From: an uncultured Muribaculaceae bacterium
Lineage (GTDB): Bacteria; Bacteroidota; Bacteroidia; Bacteroidales; Muribaculaceae
Length of the DNA stretch: 52,500 bases
Assembly (NCBI GenBank): GCA_910579605.1
Contig: CAJTUG010000007.1
Location: 1 to 52,500 of the forward strand
Direction of reading: 5' to 3'
Positions 7,867 to 16,908 of the stretch are shown here, piece by piece (position 1 is the stretch's first letter; each line of letters begins with the position of its first letter). The notes under the pieces are model-generated. The model had not been told where the DNA came from. It was given only the letters and a program-made list of their open reading frames with translations, and searched no databases. The translations under genes and the position numbers were made by a program.

Positions 7867-8841
7867 TCAAAGACGTTCAATCAAATATTCGGCACTGTCC
7901 GTAGATAGGTGGACATTCTGATACTTGTTGGGGACATCTACAAGTTTAAGCTTTATCTTCGTGTTTCCGGGACGTTTCGTGGTTTCCTTATAGTCCGCCA
8001 CTACCTCAAATTCCGGTTCGGAATCCTTATGTGAACTCATCGGAACCATGTAAATTACGTCAACCTGAGCAGGGAAAGTAATGACCTTAGTATCTGAAGG
8101 CACATTTATTGGACGTATTATTTTGGTACGCTTTTTAAGTATCAGAGGCTCTATCTCGAATGTCACGTCTATGCTGTCGGGAATAGCTCGGCATCCAGAC
8201 GGAGGAATGAGCTTAACCCGTCGGGTCGTAGTTTTATCTATTCCCTCAAGACGTATTTCCTCAGTTCTTATTGTCTTGGCAGAACGATGCCTACCCATGC
8301 TTGCAGAGTAAACCAAAACAGTATCTTGAGACAACTTGGGGTTTCCGACCACCGCCGATTGTGGCCCGGGATAAATTTTATAGTCTACCGATACACGATA
8401 TGCTGTGCCAGGCTGCGTAGTAAAGGGGATAGAAATAGAATCAGGGAAAAGTACACTCACTTGTGTGCCGCCCAAAGAATTACGTGCAAGTCCTTTTAGC
8501 TCTGCATTGCTCAAAAATAAGTGATTACCGTTGCGGTATGCTCGGAAATCCACATTTACAGAAGGAACGTTGCCGAGACTCATCTTAAGCAATTCAGACC
8601 CTCGAGCACGTACGCTGACATTGATTGCATCTGGACCTGGCGTAATAAGTGTCACTGAATCAGGTTGGTGGGTTATTCTCAGAGGCATCTTCACATCATA
8701 CTGCTCTTCCTCATTCAACGACAAAACTCCCCACAATATGGCCGATATCACAACGAAAACCAAAAACATCATTGCGTCGCGACCCCGGGGAGATCGCAAC
8801 GCAATGAAAATCTTGTTGAATAGCTCTTTGATATTGGCCAT
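7867..8841 (-). CDS. YbbR-domain membrane-anchored protein
   Basis: A 324-residue protein with one N-terminal membrane segment (about residues 22-43, MMFLVFVVISAILWGVLSL) and an extracytoplasmic beta-rich region. That region resembles YbbR repeats, for example VTLITPGPDAINVSVRARGSE and DTVLVYSASMGRH. In Firmicutes, YbbR proteins (CdaR) regulate a diadenylate cyclase. No cyclase gene lies here, so the role in this organism is unknown. The place between yajC and coaE is the usual Bacteroidales order. Confidence 0.8.
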   Translation of the reverse strand: MANIKELFNKIFIALRSPRGRDAMMFLVFVVISAILWGVLSLNEEEQYDVKMPLRITHQPDSVTLITPGPDAINVSVRARGSELLKMSLGNVPSVNVDFRAYRNGNHLFLSNAELKGLARNSLGGTQVSVLFPDSISIPFTTQPGTAYRVSVDYKIYPGPQSAVVGNPKLSQDTVLVYSASMGRHRSAKTIRTEEIRLEGIDKTTTRRVKLIPPSGCRAIPDSIDVTFEIEPLILKKRTKIIRPINVPSDTKVITFPAQVDVIYMVPMSSHKDSEPEFEVVADYKETTKRPGNTKIKLKLVDVPNKYQNVHLSTDSAEYLIERL

Positions 8842-8859
8842 TACATTTGTTCAAGGAAA

Positions 8860-9189
8860 TTATTTACCTTCTTCTTTTTTCGGTTCTGCCTGTGCTTCGG
8901 CCGGCCCGGGGTAAACAAAGTTTTTGTCTACTCGGATACGTACACCATCTGATATCTCTACTACGAAATATGTTTCTTTTACATCGCGAACTGTTCCGTA
9001 GATACCTCCAGAGGTAACAACCTTATCGCCTTTACCAAGACCTTCGCGGAAAGCCTGCATCTTTTTCCTTTCCTTTTGTTGTGGGCGGATCATAAAGAAA
9101 TAGAAAACCACAAACAGCAATAGGATCATGATAATGCCGGAGAAACCGCCGCCACCTTCCTGTGCTTGTAATAAAATAGTAGATAACAT
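8860..9189 (-). CDS. yajC: Sec translocase accessory subunit YajC
   Basis: Small inner-membrane partner of SecDF. At 109 residues it has the family's normal size. One membrane helix at about residues 18-37 is followed directly by the hallmark MIRPQQKERKK. A small cytoplasmic beta domain follows (KGDKVVTSGGIYGTV), then an Ala/Glu/Lys-rich tail. It lies between nusB and ybbR on the same strand. Confidence 0.95.
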   Translation of the reverse strand: MLSTILLQAQEGGGGFSGIIMILLLFVVFYFFMIRPQQKERKKMQAFREGLGKGDKVVTSGGIYGTVRDVKETYFVVEISDGVRIRVDKNFVYPGPAEAQAEPKKEEGK

Positions 9190-9263
9190 GTTTGTTGAGT
9201 TTAAGTAGGGTTAGTTAATTAAGAATGTTGTTATTGAGGAAATAGGGTGGGATTGACCCTACT

Positions 9264-10736
9264 TTAAAGGGGCTTGTTAATTTGGCATTCATCGTTGAGC
9301 ATATTCACGATAGATACAAGCATGCCATTGATAAACTTGCCGCTCTTAGCGGTGCTGTAGTCGTTGGCAATCTCTAAATATTCATTTATGCTAACCAATG
9401 CTGGGATAGAAGGGAACTTGCAGATCTCTGCTATTGCTGTCAACATAATCACCACATCCATAAAGGCGAGACGCTCAGAATCCCATTCGTTAGAGCGAAC
9501 GAATCTGTCTATATAGCTTCGGTAAACTTCACGGTTTTCCACTACATATTCAAATAGTTTCATGCCGAAAATCTCATCGTCTTCGTTCATGAACTTGGGC
9601 AGTAATACTATCTTGCCGTAGCTTTCAGGTAGGTCAGAGCTGTCTTCTCCTTCGGGGGTGGCATAAGAGCGACGGATGGTCTTGAGGGCAAATGTGCTCA
9701 TAATATCCAAATCGTCGTTCCAATAAACCGATTTGCCTTCAAGGCATTCTGCAAGCTGATCCGATGGTATCACGATGTTGCGCATTATTTCACGCCAGAA
9801 ATGTGCGTCGGCTCCAAAGTCTCCACCGGCAGTTTCCATATATTCCTTATATAGATCCGATGCTGTGATTGCGTCTAATATTCCGTTGAGCATCAAATCG
9901 CTGTCGCGCCAATTACTTGGATCTGAATCCGGATTTTCAGAAATATAATCTTCAAGCTCGCTGCAGTCCTCTATCGCTTTTACAAAAAGATTGTCTACAA
10001 AACGGAGATTCGGGTTCAAATCCTCATGTGTGGGCAGGTACTTGTTCTTAGCGTTGTCAAGGCGTTGAGCCTGCAATCGTGTCAGCAATACCGGCAATAT
10101 GAGAAGAGAATGGTACAAATCGTATGCCATGCTCAAGCTCTTGTTAAGCGCTGTTTTGGCATGAATATACGATACATGAGTATCGTCAAACGACGATAAG
10201 GTCTCTACCAACATGTTAACGCCGGCATCAAAACCGGAATGACTGAATTTCTCGTCGCGGCGAAGAACTCGTTCAATACCTTTGTGCTTACGGATAATAG
10301 TGGAAAATACCACGCTCCAAAACTCGGCGTCATTTGCCATCTCAAGCTTCCGCTTTCGCCTGTAGTCTTTGTAGACAGACGATTGGAGTATGCTGTTGAA
10401 TACGTCCTCCAGACATACGTCAAAAAGATTTAAGCGGTTGCGACGGCTTCCTATAAGTTCTATTATAGAAACATCATCACGCAATGCTTTTCCTATGCGG
10501 TTTTTCTTAAGACCGGCATCTTCGGGAAGACGAATTCCCGATTGTGGGCCTAAAGGCATGGAAGACAACTTGAGTAATAGGATAATGAGGTCGAGATAAA
10601 CCGAATAAGCAAATTGGCGATCATGTGAACTATCAGCAGGATCTGGTGCGGCAGCAAGTTTAAAATCATTGCGCGTCAATAAGTAGGAATAAAGAATCTG
10701 TACTGTTTTGATTCTTATCAGACTACGGTTTATCAT
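9264..10736 (-). CDS. nusB: NusB antitermination factor with an internal tandem duplication
   Basis: Binds boxA RNA with S10 to support rRNA antitermination. The start at 10736 gives MINRSLIRIK, the conserved RNA-binding helix, and 490 residues. Bacteroides NusB is about 310 as I remember it. The C-terminal core is normal (WDSERLAFMDVVIM, FPSIPALVSINEYLEIANDYS, KSGKFINGML). The excess is a second copy of the middle module: residues 42-185 align along their length with 203-362. Examples are FAYSVYLDLIILL with MAYDLYHSLLILP, SSVYKDY with SDLYKEY, and NDAEFWSVV with ADAHFWREI. The longer ATG at 10763 is rejected because the promoter -7 element covers it. Confidence 0.9.
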   Translation of the reverse strand: MINRSLIRIKTVQILYSYLLTRNDFKLAAAPDPADSSHDRQFAYSVYLDLIILLLKLSSMPLGPQSGIRLPEDAGLKKNRIGKALRDDVSIIELIGSRRNRLNLFDVCLEDVFNSILQSSVYKDYRRKRKLEMANDAEFWSVVFSTIIRKHKGIERVLRRDEKFSHSGFDAGVNMLVETLSSFDDTHVSYIHAKTALNKSLSMAYDLYHSLLILPVLLTRLQAQRLDNAKNKYLPTHEDLNPNLRFVDNLFVKAIEDCSELEDYISENPDSDPSNWRDSDLMLNGILDAITASDLYKEYMETAGGDFGADAHFWREIMRNIVIPSDQLAECLEGKSVYWNDDLDIMSTFALKTIRRSYATPEGEDSSDLPESYGKIVLLPKFMNEDDEIFGMKLFEYVVENREVYRSYIDRFVRSNEWDSERLAFMDVVIMLTAIAEICKFPSIPALVSINEYLEIANDYSTAKSGKFINGMLVSIVNMLNDECQINKPL

Positions 10737-10760
10737 ATTGTATATTTTCTTTTTGTGGTG

Positions 10761-10792
10761 CAAATTTACTAAATACTGAGCAATGCACCAAA
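10761..10792 (-). promoter_or_regulatory. Promoter of nusB-yajC-ybbR-coaE
   Basis: On the minus strand TTTG (10792 to 10789), 20 bases, then TAAATTTG (10768 to 10761): a perfect Bacteroidetes consensus. Transcription would begin near 10757, about 20 bases before the nusB start chosen here. Confidence 0.75.
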
Positions 10793-10835
10793 AAAAGTTT
10801 AGACGGTACGTAATTTATTAAAATCACTCATGAGC

Positions 10836-11873
10836 CTATTCTCCCTTTTTCTCAGCAGCCAACGGATTCCAACCTTGGGCTTTAAGGCTTATCTCTGATC
10901 CGTCTCGGGTTACCAATGCGCAACCCAAGTCTGCCTTGGTGATATAGCCTATAACTTTAACACCTGCCATTCTTTCTATCTTTTCGTGGTCGGTCAGTGG
11001 TACGGTAAACAATAGCTCATAGTCTTCGCCGCCGTTGAGAGCTGCTGTTACAAGATTCATGTTCAATTCCTCTGCCATAAGAGCTGTCTGGTAATCTATC
11101 GGAATACGGTCTTCATAAACACGGCAACCGGTCCCGCTGGACTTGCATATGTGAAGTAATTCCGAAGACAAACCGTCGCTCACATCCATCATCGACGTTG
11201 GTACAATGCCGGCTTTATCCAAATCGGCTATAATGTCTTTACGCGCCTCTGGCTTGAGTTGTCGTTCTATTATATACTCCTTACCGCCGAAATCTGGCTG
11301 GAAATCACGGTTTCCTCTCGAAGCTATTTTTTCGCGTTCCAAAAGTTGCAATCCCATATAAGCAGCCCCAAGGTCTCCGCTCACACAAATAAGATCTGTA
11401 TCTTTTGCGCCGCTGCGTTTTACGGCTTTTCCTTCACCGGCCTCGCCTATACATGTTATAGAAATCACAAGACCTTGGTGAGACGAACATGTGTCACCGC
11501 CTACAATATCTACTCCATAGACATCACAAGCCAATCGTATCCCTGAATATAGCTCTTCGATATGCTCAACGGTAAACCGTTTGGAAATACCAAGAGACAC
11601 GGTGATTTGCTTGGGTTGCCCGTTCATGGCATATATATCGGAAAAGTTTACGACTGCAGCCTTGTAGCCTAAGTGTTTTAACGGTACATATGTCAAATCA
11701 AAATGCACATTTTCAAGAAGAAGATCTGTTGTCACGAGTACATCACATCCTTTCTCCGGTCGTAAAATTGCAGCATCGTCGCCTATAGATAGTTTCGTAG
11801 ATTCATGCTTAATGGGCAGTTCTTTAGTTAACCTGTCTATCAAACCGAATTCGCCAAGTTCCGAGATTTCCAT
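10836..11873 (-). CDS. thiL: Thiamine-monophosphate kinase
   Basis: Phosphorylates thiamine monophosphate to thiamine diphosphate with ATP. At 345 residues it is of normal length. The PurM/ThiL fold shows SIGDDAAIL near the N-terminus, VVNFSDIYAMNGQP, GVDIVGGDTCSS, and MMDVSDGLSSELLHI, all typical metal- and nucleotide-binding segments. It is the last gene of the sppA-lpxK-pnp-thiL run, about 100 bases downstream of the phosphorylase. A hairpin (11903-11930) lies in that gap. Confidence 0.95.
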   Translation of the reverse strand: MEISELGEFGLIDRLTKELPIKHESTKLSIGDDAAILRPEKGCDVLVTTDLLLENVHFDLTYVPLKHLGYKAAVVNFSDIYAMNGQPKQITVSLGISKRFTVEHIEELYSGIRLACDVYGVDIVGGDTCSSHQGLVISITCIGEAGEGKAVKRSGAKDTDLICVSGDLGAAYMGLQLLEREKIASRGNRDFQPDFGGKEYIIERQLKPEARKDIIADLDKAGIVPTSMMDVSDGLSSELLHICKSSGTGCRVYEDRIPIDYQTALMAEELNMNLVTAALNGGEDYELLFTVPLTDHEKIERMAGVKVIGYITKADLGCALVTRDGSEISLKAQGWNPLAAEKKGE

Positions 11874-11902
11874 TTTTTTGTCTTTTTAAGGGTTTTAGAT
11901 AG

Positions 11903-11936
11903 CTTAGCCCCAAGCAGGCCTGGGGCTAAGTTTTTT
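11903..11936 (+). terminator. Hairpin with T-tract on the strand opposite to its neighbours
   Basis: A perfect 10-bp stem (11903-11912 with 11921-11930), an 8-base loop and TTTTTT at 11931-11936. The T-tract is on the plus strand, while both flanking genes (punA and thiL) are read from the minus strand. It would stop antisense transcription; in the sense direction it has only an A-tract in front and few Us behind. Confidence 0.55.
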
Positions 11937-11973
11937 CCTGGTAGATGCTAAGCTGTAATAGCTTTGCTTAATT

Positions 11974-12786
11974 TCAGCACCTTTCAACCATGGCTTTCAT
12001 CAAAGCCACAACTGTAGGCTGCGCTTTAACGGCTGCTTTCTGTACCTCTTCGTGCGATGGTACCTCGGTTATGTCTTTGCCGCCTAAATCAGTAATTACA
12101 GATATACCGAAAACTCGCATGTCGGCATGGCGGGCAACAATTACCTCTGGAACAGTAGACATACCCACGGCGTCTCCTCCTATAACGCGGAAATACTCAT
12201 ATTCTGCCGGAGTTTCAAATGTTGGACCGGTAGTGCCTACATATACTCCGTGCATCAAACGCATTTTGTTTTCCGCAGCTATGCTGTCGGCAAGAGCTAC
12301 CAATTTTTTGTCGTAAGGTTCTGTCATGGCAGGGAAGCGCGGTCCCAGTTCCTCGTAATTTTTACCGCGAAGTGGATTTTCGGGGAAGAGATTAATGTGA
12401 TCGGTTATAACCATTACATCACCTACTTGGAATTCTTTATTCATACCGCCCGCTGCATTGCTCACAAAGAGGGTTTCCACACCAAGAGCCTTGAAAACAC
12501 GTACAGGGAAAGTAACTGTCTTCATGTCGTAACCTTCATAGTAGTGGAAACGGCCTTGCATAGCCATAACACGTTTGCCGCCAAGTGTGCCAAAAATAAG
12601 ATTTCCGCTATGCCCCTGGACCGTAGACTCCGGGAAATTAGGGATTTCGTGGTAGGGGATATAAAGCTTTTCGTCCATATAATCAACCAAAGTCCCCAGA
12701 CCTGTTCCGAGAATTATGGCGATATTAGGCATTTCTTCTACGCGGCTGCGCAGGTAATCTGCTGTTTGTTTAATTTTTTCGAGCAT
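11974..12786 (-). CDS. punA: Purine-nucleoside phosphorylase (trimeric type)
   Basis: Cleaves inosine or guanosine with phosphate, releasing the base for salvage. At 270 residues it is the size of the trimeric PNP family. LGTGLG (about 27-32) and VQGHSGNLIFG hold phosphate-binding residues, MQGRFHYYEGY is the family signature, and SNAAGGMN and a late Glu-containing VGTTGPTFETPAE segment form the base pocket. It lies between lpxK and thiL on the same strand, an arrangement I recall from other Bacteroidales. Confidence 0.94.
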   Translation of the reverse strand: MLEKIKQTADYLRSRVEEMPNIAIILGTGLGTLVDYMDEKLYIPYHEIPNFPESTVQGHSGNLIFGTLGGKRVMAMQGRFHYYEGYDMKTVTFPVRVFKALGVETLFVSNAAGGMNKEFQVGDVMVITDHINLFPENPLRGKNYEELGPRFPAMTEPYDKKLVALADSIAAENKMRLMHGVYVGTTGPTFETPAEYEYFRVIGGDAVGMSTVPEVIVARHADMRVFGISVITDLGGKDITEVPSHEEVQKAAVKAQPTVVALMKAMVERC

Positions 12787-12817
12787 ATAGCTTGTGTTTT
12801 ATGTTTGGAGTTGGTTG

Positions 12818-13936
12818 TTAAACGTTTTGAGTACCTTTAAAGTTGTGGATGGATACAGGACGCAATATTTTATCTATAACCTCCGAAAAATCAATCCCCT
12901 CATGGAATTGGTCTATTTCAACCTCTATAGGCAAAAAATAAGTAGAGGCTTTAAGCTCGTAAGGGTAATATGGGTTGGAGGCAAGGCGTACAGCATCCTT
13001 TTCTGTCGTTACAATTATACGCTGGTTCCCCTTGAGGCTTTTAAATCTCTTGAGAATGTGGTCTATATCCTTCCGCGTATAGTTGTGGTGGTCTGGGAAT
13101 ATATCTACCTTTACTTTGGCGCTATGACTCTTTATCTGCCTCACAAACGGTCGAGGATTGCCTATACCGGCTATGGCAAGAACAGAGTCGTTTTCAGAAA
13201 GCCAGTCTAAATATGGTACCGACGTTGCAACATCGGGAAAAACTGGCTGCAGCTGCCGGTAATTGAACCGCGAAAAGAATAAATGCTGATAAGGTAGCAA
13301 CTCATATTCTTTTATAACTACACGATAGTCTATAGGACGCAAATTGCGGGGGCACTTGCTCACTATCACCACGTCTGCACGGTTAATACCCCGGGGACTC
13401 TCTCGCAAACGCCCATAAGGAAGCAAATGGTCTCGGTATATCGGGCGGTTATACTCTGTTATAACTATCGACAATGCCGGTTTGACATATCGGTGTTGAA
13501 ATGCATCGTCAAGAACTATAAGATTTATTTCAGGCTCAAGACGCAACAATTCACGTATACCGGCAACCCGATCTTCACAAACAGCCACATGGACTTTACC
13601 TTTGAATTTTTGGTAAATCTGGTATGCCTCATCTCCTATGTCTCGAGGAGTGGAGGTTCTTCCGGCCATGATAAATCCGCTTGTGTTGCGCCTATAGCCT
13701 CGGCTCAATACAGCTACATTGCGGTTTCTGCAAAACATACCCACTATCAGTTCTACATGGGGTGTTTTGCCTGTTCCGCCCGCTGCAAGATTGCCAACTG
13801 TAATGACAGGTACGTCAAAACCCACCTCTTTGAGTATTTTCCAATCAAAGAGCTTATTACGCAAATATGTGCCAAACCCGTAGAGTTTGGAGCAAGGCAA
13901 GAGCACAAGTTTAGATAATAGTGTGGTTTTTGCCAT
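12818..13936 (-). CDS. lpxK: Tetraacyldisaccharide 4'-kinase
   Basis: Adds the 4'-phosphate to the lipid A precursor at the inner membrane. At 372 residues it is of normal length for Bacteroidetes. The Walker-like P-loop VGNLAAGGTGKTP spans about residues 47-59. LSRGYRR, VGDEAYQ-like IGDEAYQIYQ, and LDDAFQHRYV are family signatures, and GIGNPRPF with FPDHHNY lie in the C-terminal half. An N-terminal hydrophobic stretch (about 5-17) fits membrane association. It lies downstream of sppA in the same direction. Confidence 0.94.
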   Translation of the reverse strand: MAKTTLLSKLVLLPCSKLYGFGTYLRNKLFDWKILKEVGFDVPVITVGNLAAGGTGKTPHVELIVGMFCRNRNVAVLSRGYRRNTSGFIMAGRTSTPRDIGDEAYQIYQKFKGKVHVAVCEDRVAGIRELLRLEPEINLIVLDDAFQHRYVKPALSIVITEYNRPIYRDHLLPYGRLRESPRGINRADVVIVSKCPRNLRPIDYRVVIKEYELLPYQHLFFSRFNYRQLQPVFPDVATSVPYLDWLSENDSVLAIAGIGNPRPFVRQIKSHSAKVKVDIFPDHHNYTRKDIDHILKRFKSLKGNQRIIVTTEKDAVRLASNPYYPYELKASTYFLPIEVEIDQFHEGIDFSEVIDKILRPVSIHNFKGTQNV

Positions 13937-13996
13937 TATGCAGCTTATTGTTGTTTAGTCGATAATCCTGAGTAGCTCTCTTTGTTAATGGAGGAA

Positions 13997-15775
13997 TTAG
14001 TGTAATTCTATTTGTTCCATCCTCGCCTGTATAGGGTTGGCTGTGCGCAATTTTTTAATAGTGCGGAGCAGCTCCATGGTTTCGGAATCCAGGCCTTTGC
14101 TGCTCAAATCGTTGCGGACTGCATCTACTCCGCCATATTGACGGAGAATTTTAAGCCACATTTCGTCTTCAACCGAAGGATACTCTATGTAATCTTCTGA
14201 TGTCAAATTCACCCTCTCTGCCATAGCAGATATGGTTTCCTCCAAGTCTCCCAATTTGTCAACAAGACCCAATTCTTTAGCTTTTGAACCTACCCATACG
14301 CGGCCTTCTGCTATAAGCTTAACACTGTCTTGGCTCATGTGGCGCCCTGCGGCTACTCGAGAGGTAAACAAATCATAAGTGTTCTCGACACTACGCTGCA
14401 AAGCTGCATGCATCGCAGGACTAAGAGCTTGATATAAACTTGGACCTACTGCATTAGGATTGCTCTCCACTGTACTGAAATGTATTCCAAGCTTGTTGTT
14501 TATGAGTTCGGATGCTTCCGGAATCATGCCGAAAACGCCTATAGAACCGGTTATTGTTGTCGGATCGGCAAAAATACAGTCGGCACCACAGCTAATATAG
14601 TAACCACCCGAAGCTGCATAGTCGCCCATAGATACATAAAGAGGCTTGCCTTTAGACTTAAAATAATTCAAGGCCTCCCAAATCTGCTCGGAGGCAAACG
14701 CGCTGCCTCCTGGTGAGTTGACGCGCAACACCATGCCCATTACTTTTTCGTTGTCGGCCAATTTGAGAATCTCTGGCACCATTGTTTCGCCTACTATTCC
14801 GCCCTCGCCGCTGTCTACTATATCGCCAACTGCATAAAGAACCGCTACATGTTTCTTGCTGCCTTCAAGAGCTTTGAATGTTTTGGCGCTTGCAAGATAG
14901 TCGCTCGGACTCACTGTTCGCAATTCGTCGGGCTTTTGATTGGTGAGTTCTCCAAGATAATTATTCATTTCGCGTCGGTAACACAAAGAGTCTGCAAGAT
15001 GAGTCTCAATAAATTTCGGAGCCTGCCATGTGGCTATAAGTTCGGTTGATAATCGGCGAATGCTGTCGGCGGCAATGCTGCGGTTGGTGCTCACCGTCTC
15101 AACGCAATAGTTCCACAACGAATCGATATACTGCTGCATCTGCAAACGTGCCGGTTCGCTCATCGAGGTCAAAATATACGGCTCGACTGCGCTTTTGAAA
15201 GTCCCGACTTTGATAATTTGCATCTTAACTCCCAATTTATCCAATGCGCCCTTGAAAAAGGGAACAGCTCCGCCAATACCGTGGATATCGACACTGCCAA
15301 GAGGATTGAGGAATATACGGTCGGCCTCGGTGGCGATGATGTAGTCGCCTTGGCTATAGGAGTCGGCATATGCATAAATCCATTTGCCGCTTTCTTTGAA
15401 TTCCCGGATAGCAGAGATAAGTTCCTCTCGGCTTGCCATGCCCATGCTTGCACCTTGGCAATCTATGTATAATCCTTCTATCTTGGAGTCTTTGGCCGCT
15501 GTTTTAAGCGACAAAAGCATTTCATTGAGTGTGAGGCTATTGCCGTCGGTCTCCTGGATATACTCGAAAATATTAGACTTGGGATTGTAGCGTTCTTTTA
15601 TCTCTCCGCTAAGTTTCAAGTATAGAATGGACTTGTTCTTGATTTCTATGGTGTTGTCGGCTTCGCCAGCAATAGCGACTCCCAAGAGCATTATGCCACC
15701 GAAGATGATGAGAAGAACAGATATCCAAATACCGGTAATGGTTCCTAAAACTGATATGAAAAATTTTTTTAGCAT
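13997..15775 (-). CDS. sppA: Signal peptide peptidase SppA, long (67K) form
   Basis: Membrane serine protease that degrades cleaved signal peptides. At 592 residues it is the long, duplicated form. One membrane helix is at about residues 8-36. The Ser/Lys dyad is visible: Lys194 in KVGTFKSAVEP from the N-terminal half and Ser389 in YAASGGYYI from the C-terminal half. NSPGGSAFASEQ and TGSIGVFG complete the S49 signature. It is the first gene of sppA-lpxK-punA-thiL. A minus-strand TAAATTTG at 15858-15851 is a likely -7 element. Confidence 0.95.
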   Translation of the reverse strand: MLKKFFISVLGTITGIWISVLLIIFGGIMLLGVAIAGEADNTIEIKNKSILYLKLSGEIKERYNPKSNIFEYIQETDGNSLTLNEMLLSLKTAAKDSKIEGLYIDCQGASMGMASREELISAIREFKESGKWIYAYADSYSQGDYIIATEADRIFLNPLGSVDIHGIGGAVPFFKGALDKLGVKMQIIKVGTFKSAVEPYILTSMSEPARLQMQQYIDSLWNYCVETVSTNRSIAADSIRRLSTELIATWQAPKFIETHLADSLCYRREMNNYLGELTNQKPDELRTVSPSDYLASAKTFKALEGSKKHVAVLYAVGDIVDSGEGGIVGETMVPEILKLADNEKVMGMVLRVNSPGGSAFASEQIWEALNYFKSKGKPLYVSMGDYAASGGYYISCGADCIFADPTTITGSIGVFGMIPEASELINNKLGIHFSTVESNPNAVGPSLYQALSPAMHAALQRSVENTYDLFTSRVAAGRHMSQDSVKLIAEGRVWVGSKAKELGLVDKLGDLEETISAMAERVNLTSEDYIEYPSVEDEMWLKILRQYGGVDAVRNDLSSKGLDSETMELLRTIKKLRTANPIQARMEQIELH

Positions 15776-15940
15776 ACTCTAAATAGCTGACTTTAACGAT
15801 TGCTGAGCCCAAGCAGACTTATACAAACCACATATGGGCACTTTATTCCGCAAATTTAGCAAATATTTTTAATTATAACAGCAGATTTTTCGCACCCATG
15901 CAGTTTTATTTGCTTTTTTATGCCTATTTTTTTGTTTTGA

Positions 15941-16894
15941 TTATTCAAATCGTGGCTCGCTGTCGTGGAGACCTCGGAAAAAATCGGGAGCACCCATGGC
16001 TTTTTTACCGGCAGGTTGTACCGTAAGCAATTCTATGCTGCCATTTCCTGTGCCGGCAAATACGCGCTTGCGGTCCATGGCAATAGCCCCTTGAGCCAAT
16101 TGGGGACAATCCGCTGCCAATTTAGTCCGGATAATTTTAACATTCAGGTTATTATGGGCTAAAATGGTCCAAGCAGCCGGTGACGGTGACAAGCCTCGCA
16201 CATGGTTGTGGATTTCAAAAGCCGATGCGCCCCAATCTATCCGGCAGTCTTCTTTAAAAATTTTAGGCGCGGCACACGGTTCTTCTTCAGGTTCAAGTGC
16301 ACTCTGGGGTATTGGCATGAGTGAACCCTCAAGAATACGTTCTACCGTTTTGATTGTCAGTTCCGAACCGATGTGCATAAGCTTTTCGTAAACCTCGCCG
16401 AATGTGTCGTCTATATCTAAGTCAAGGGCAACACGATCGATGATGTCGCCGGTGTCGATTTCTTTGTGCAGGAAGAATGTCGTAACACCGGTTTTACTTT
16501 CCCCTGCCATTATGGCGCGATTGATAGGAGCGGCACCCCGGTAACGAGGCAAAAGAGAGCCGTGGAGATTGAATGTGCCTAATTTCGGCATTTTCCACAC
16601 AACCTCGGGCAACATCCTAAAGGCTATTACGATAAATAAATCTGCATCAAGGCTTTGAAGCTTCTCCACAAATTCGGGCGCTTTTAGTTTCTCCGGCTGT
16701 AATAATGGCAGATTGTTGGCTGTGGCATAGTCTTTTACCGCAGAAGTGATTGTCTTTTTGTTTCTGCCTCCCGTTTTATCGGGCATTGTAACAACAGATA
16801 CTACGTTGTAGCCGCCTTTTACCAAGGCATCCAGACTTTCTACTGCAAATTCGGGTGTGCCGAAAAATACTATTTTTAGATTATCTTTTGTCAT
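15941..16894 (-). CDS. fmt: Methionyl-tRNA formyltransferase
   Basis: Formylates initiator Met-tRNA with 10-formyltetrahydrofolate. The N-terminal domain begins KIVFFGTPEFAVESL, and the folate-binding signature SLLPRYRGAAP with the preceding NLHG holds the catalytic Asn/His. The C-terminal domain starts after about residue 210 (IDWGASAFEIHNHVRGLSP). At 317 residues it is the usual length. It starts 14 bases after the end of sbcC and is probably its last cotranscribed neighbour. Confidence 0.96.
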   Translation of the reverse strand: MTKDNLKIVFFGTPEFAVESLDALVKGGYNVVSVVTMPDKTGGRNKKTITSAVKDYATANNLPLLQPEKLKAPEFVEKLQSLDADLFIVIAFRMLPEVVWKMPKLGTFNLHGSLLPRYRGAAPINRAIMAGESKTGVTTFFLHKEIDTGDIIDRVALDLDIDDTFGEVYEKLMHIGSELTIKTVERILEGSLMPIPQSALEPEEEPCAAPKIFKEDCRIDWGASAFEIHNHVRGLSPSPAAWTILAHNNLNVKIIRTKLAADCPQLAQGAIAMDRKRVFAGTGNGSIELLTVQPAGKKAMGAPDFFRGLHDSEPRFE

Positions 16895-16908
16895 TGATAT
16901 GTATGTGA

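Noticed and set aside
7848..7880. Longer coaE form from a TTG at 7880
   Set aside because: The family begins at MGRQLIAITGG; the extension overlaps ybbR and adds no conserved residues.
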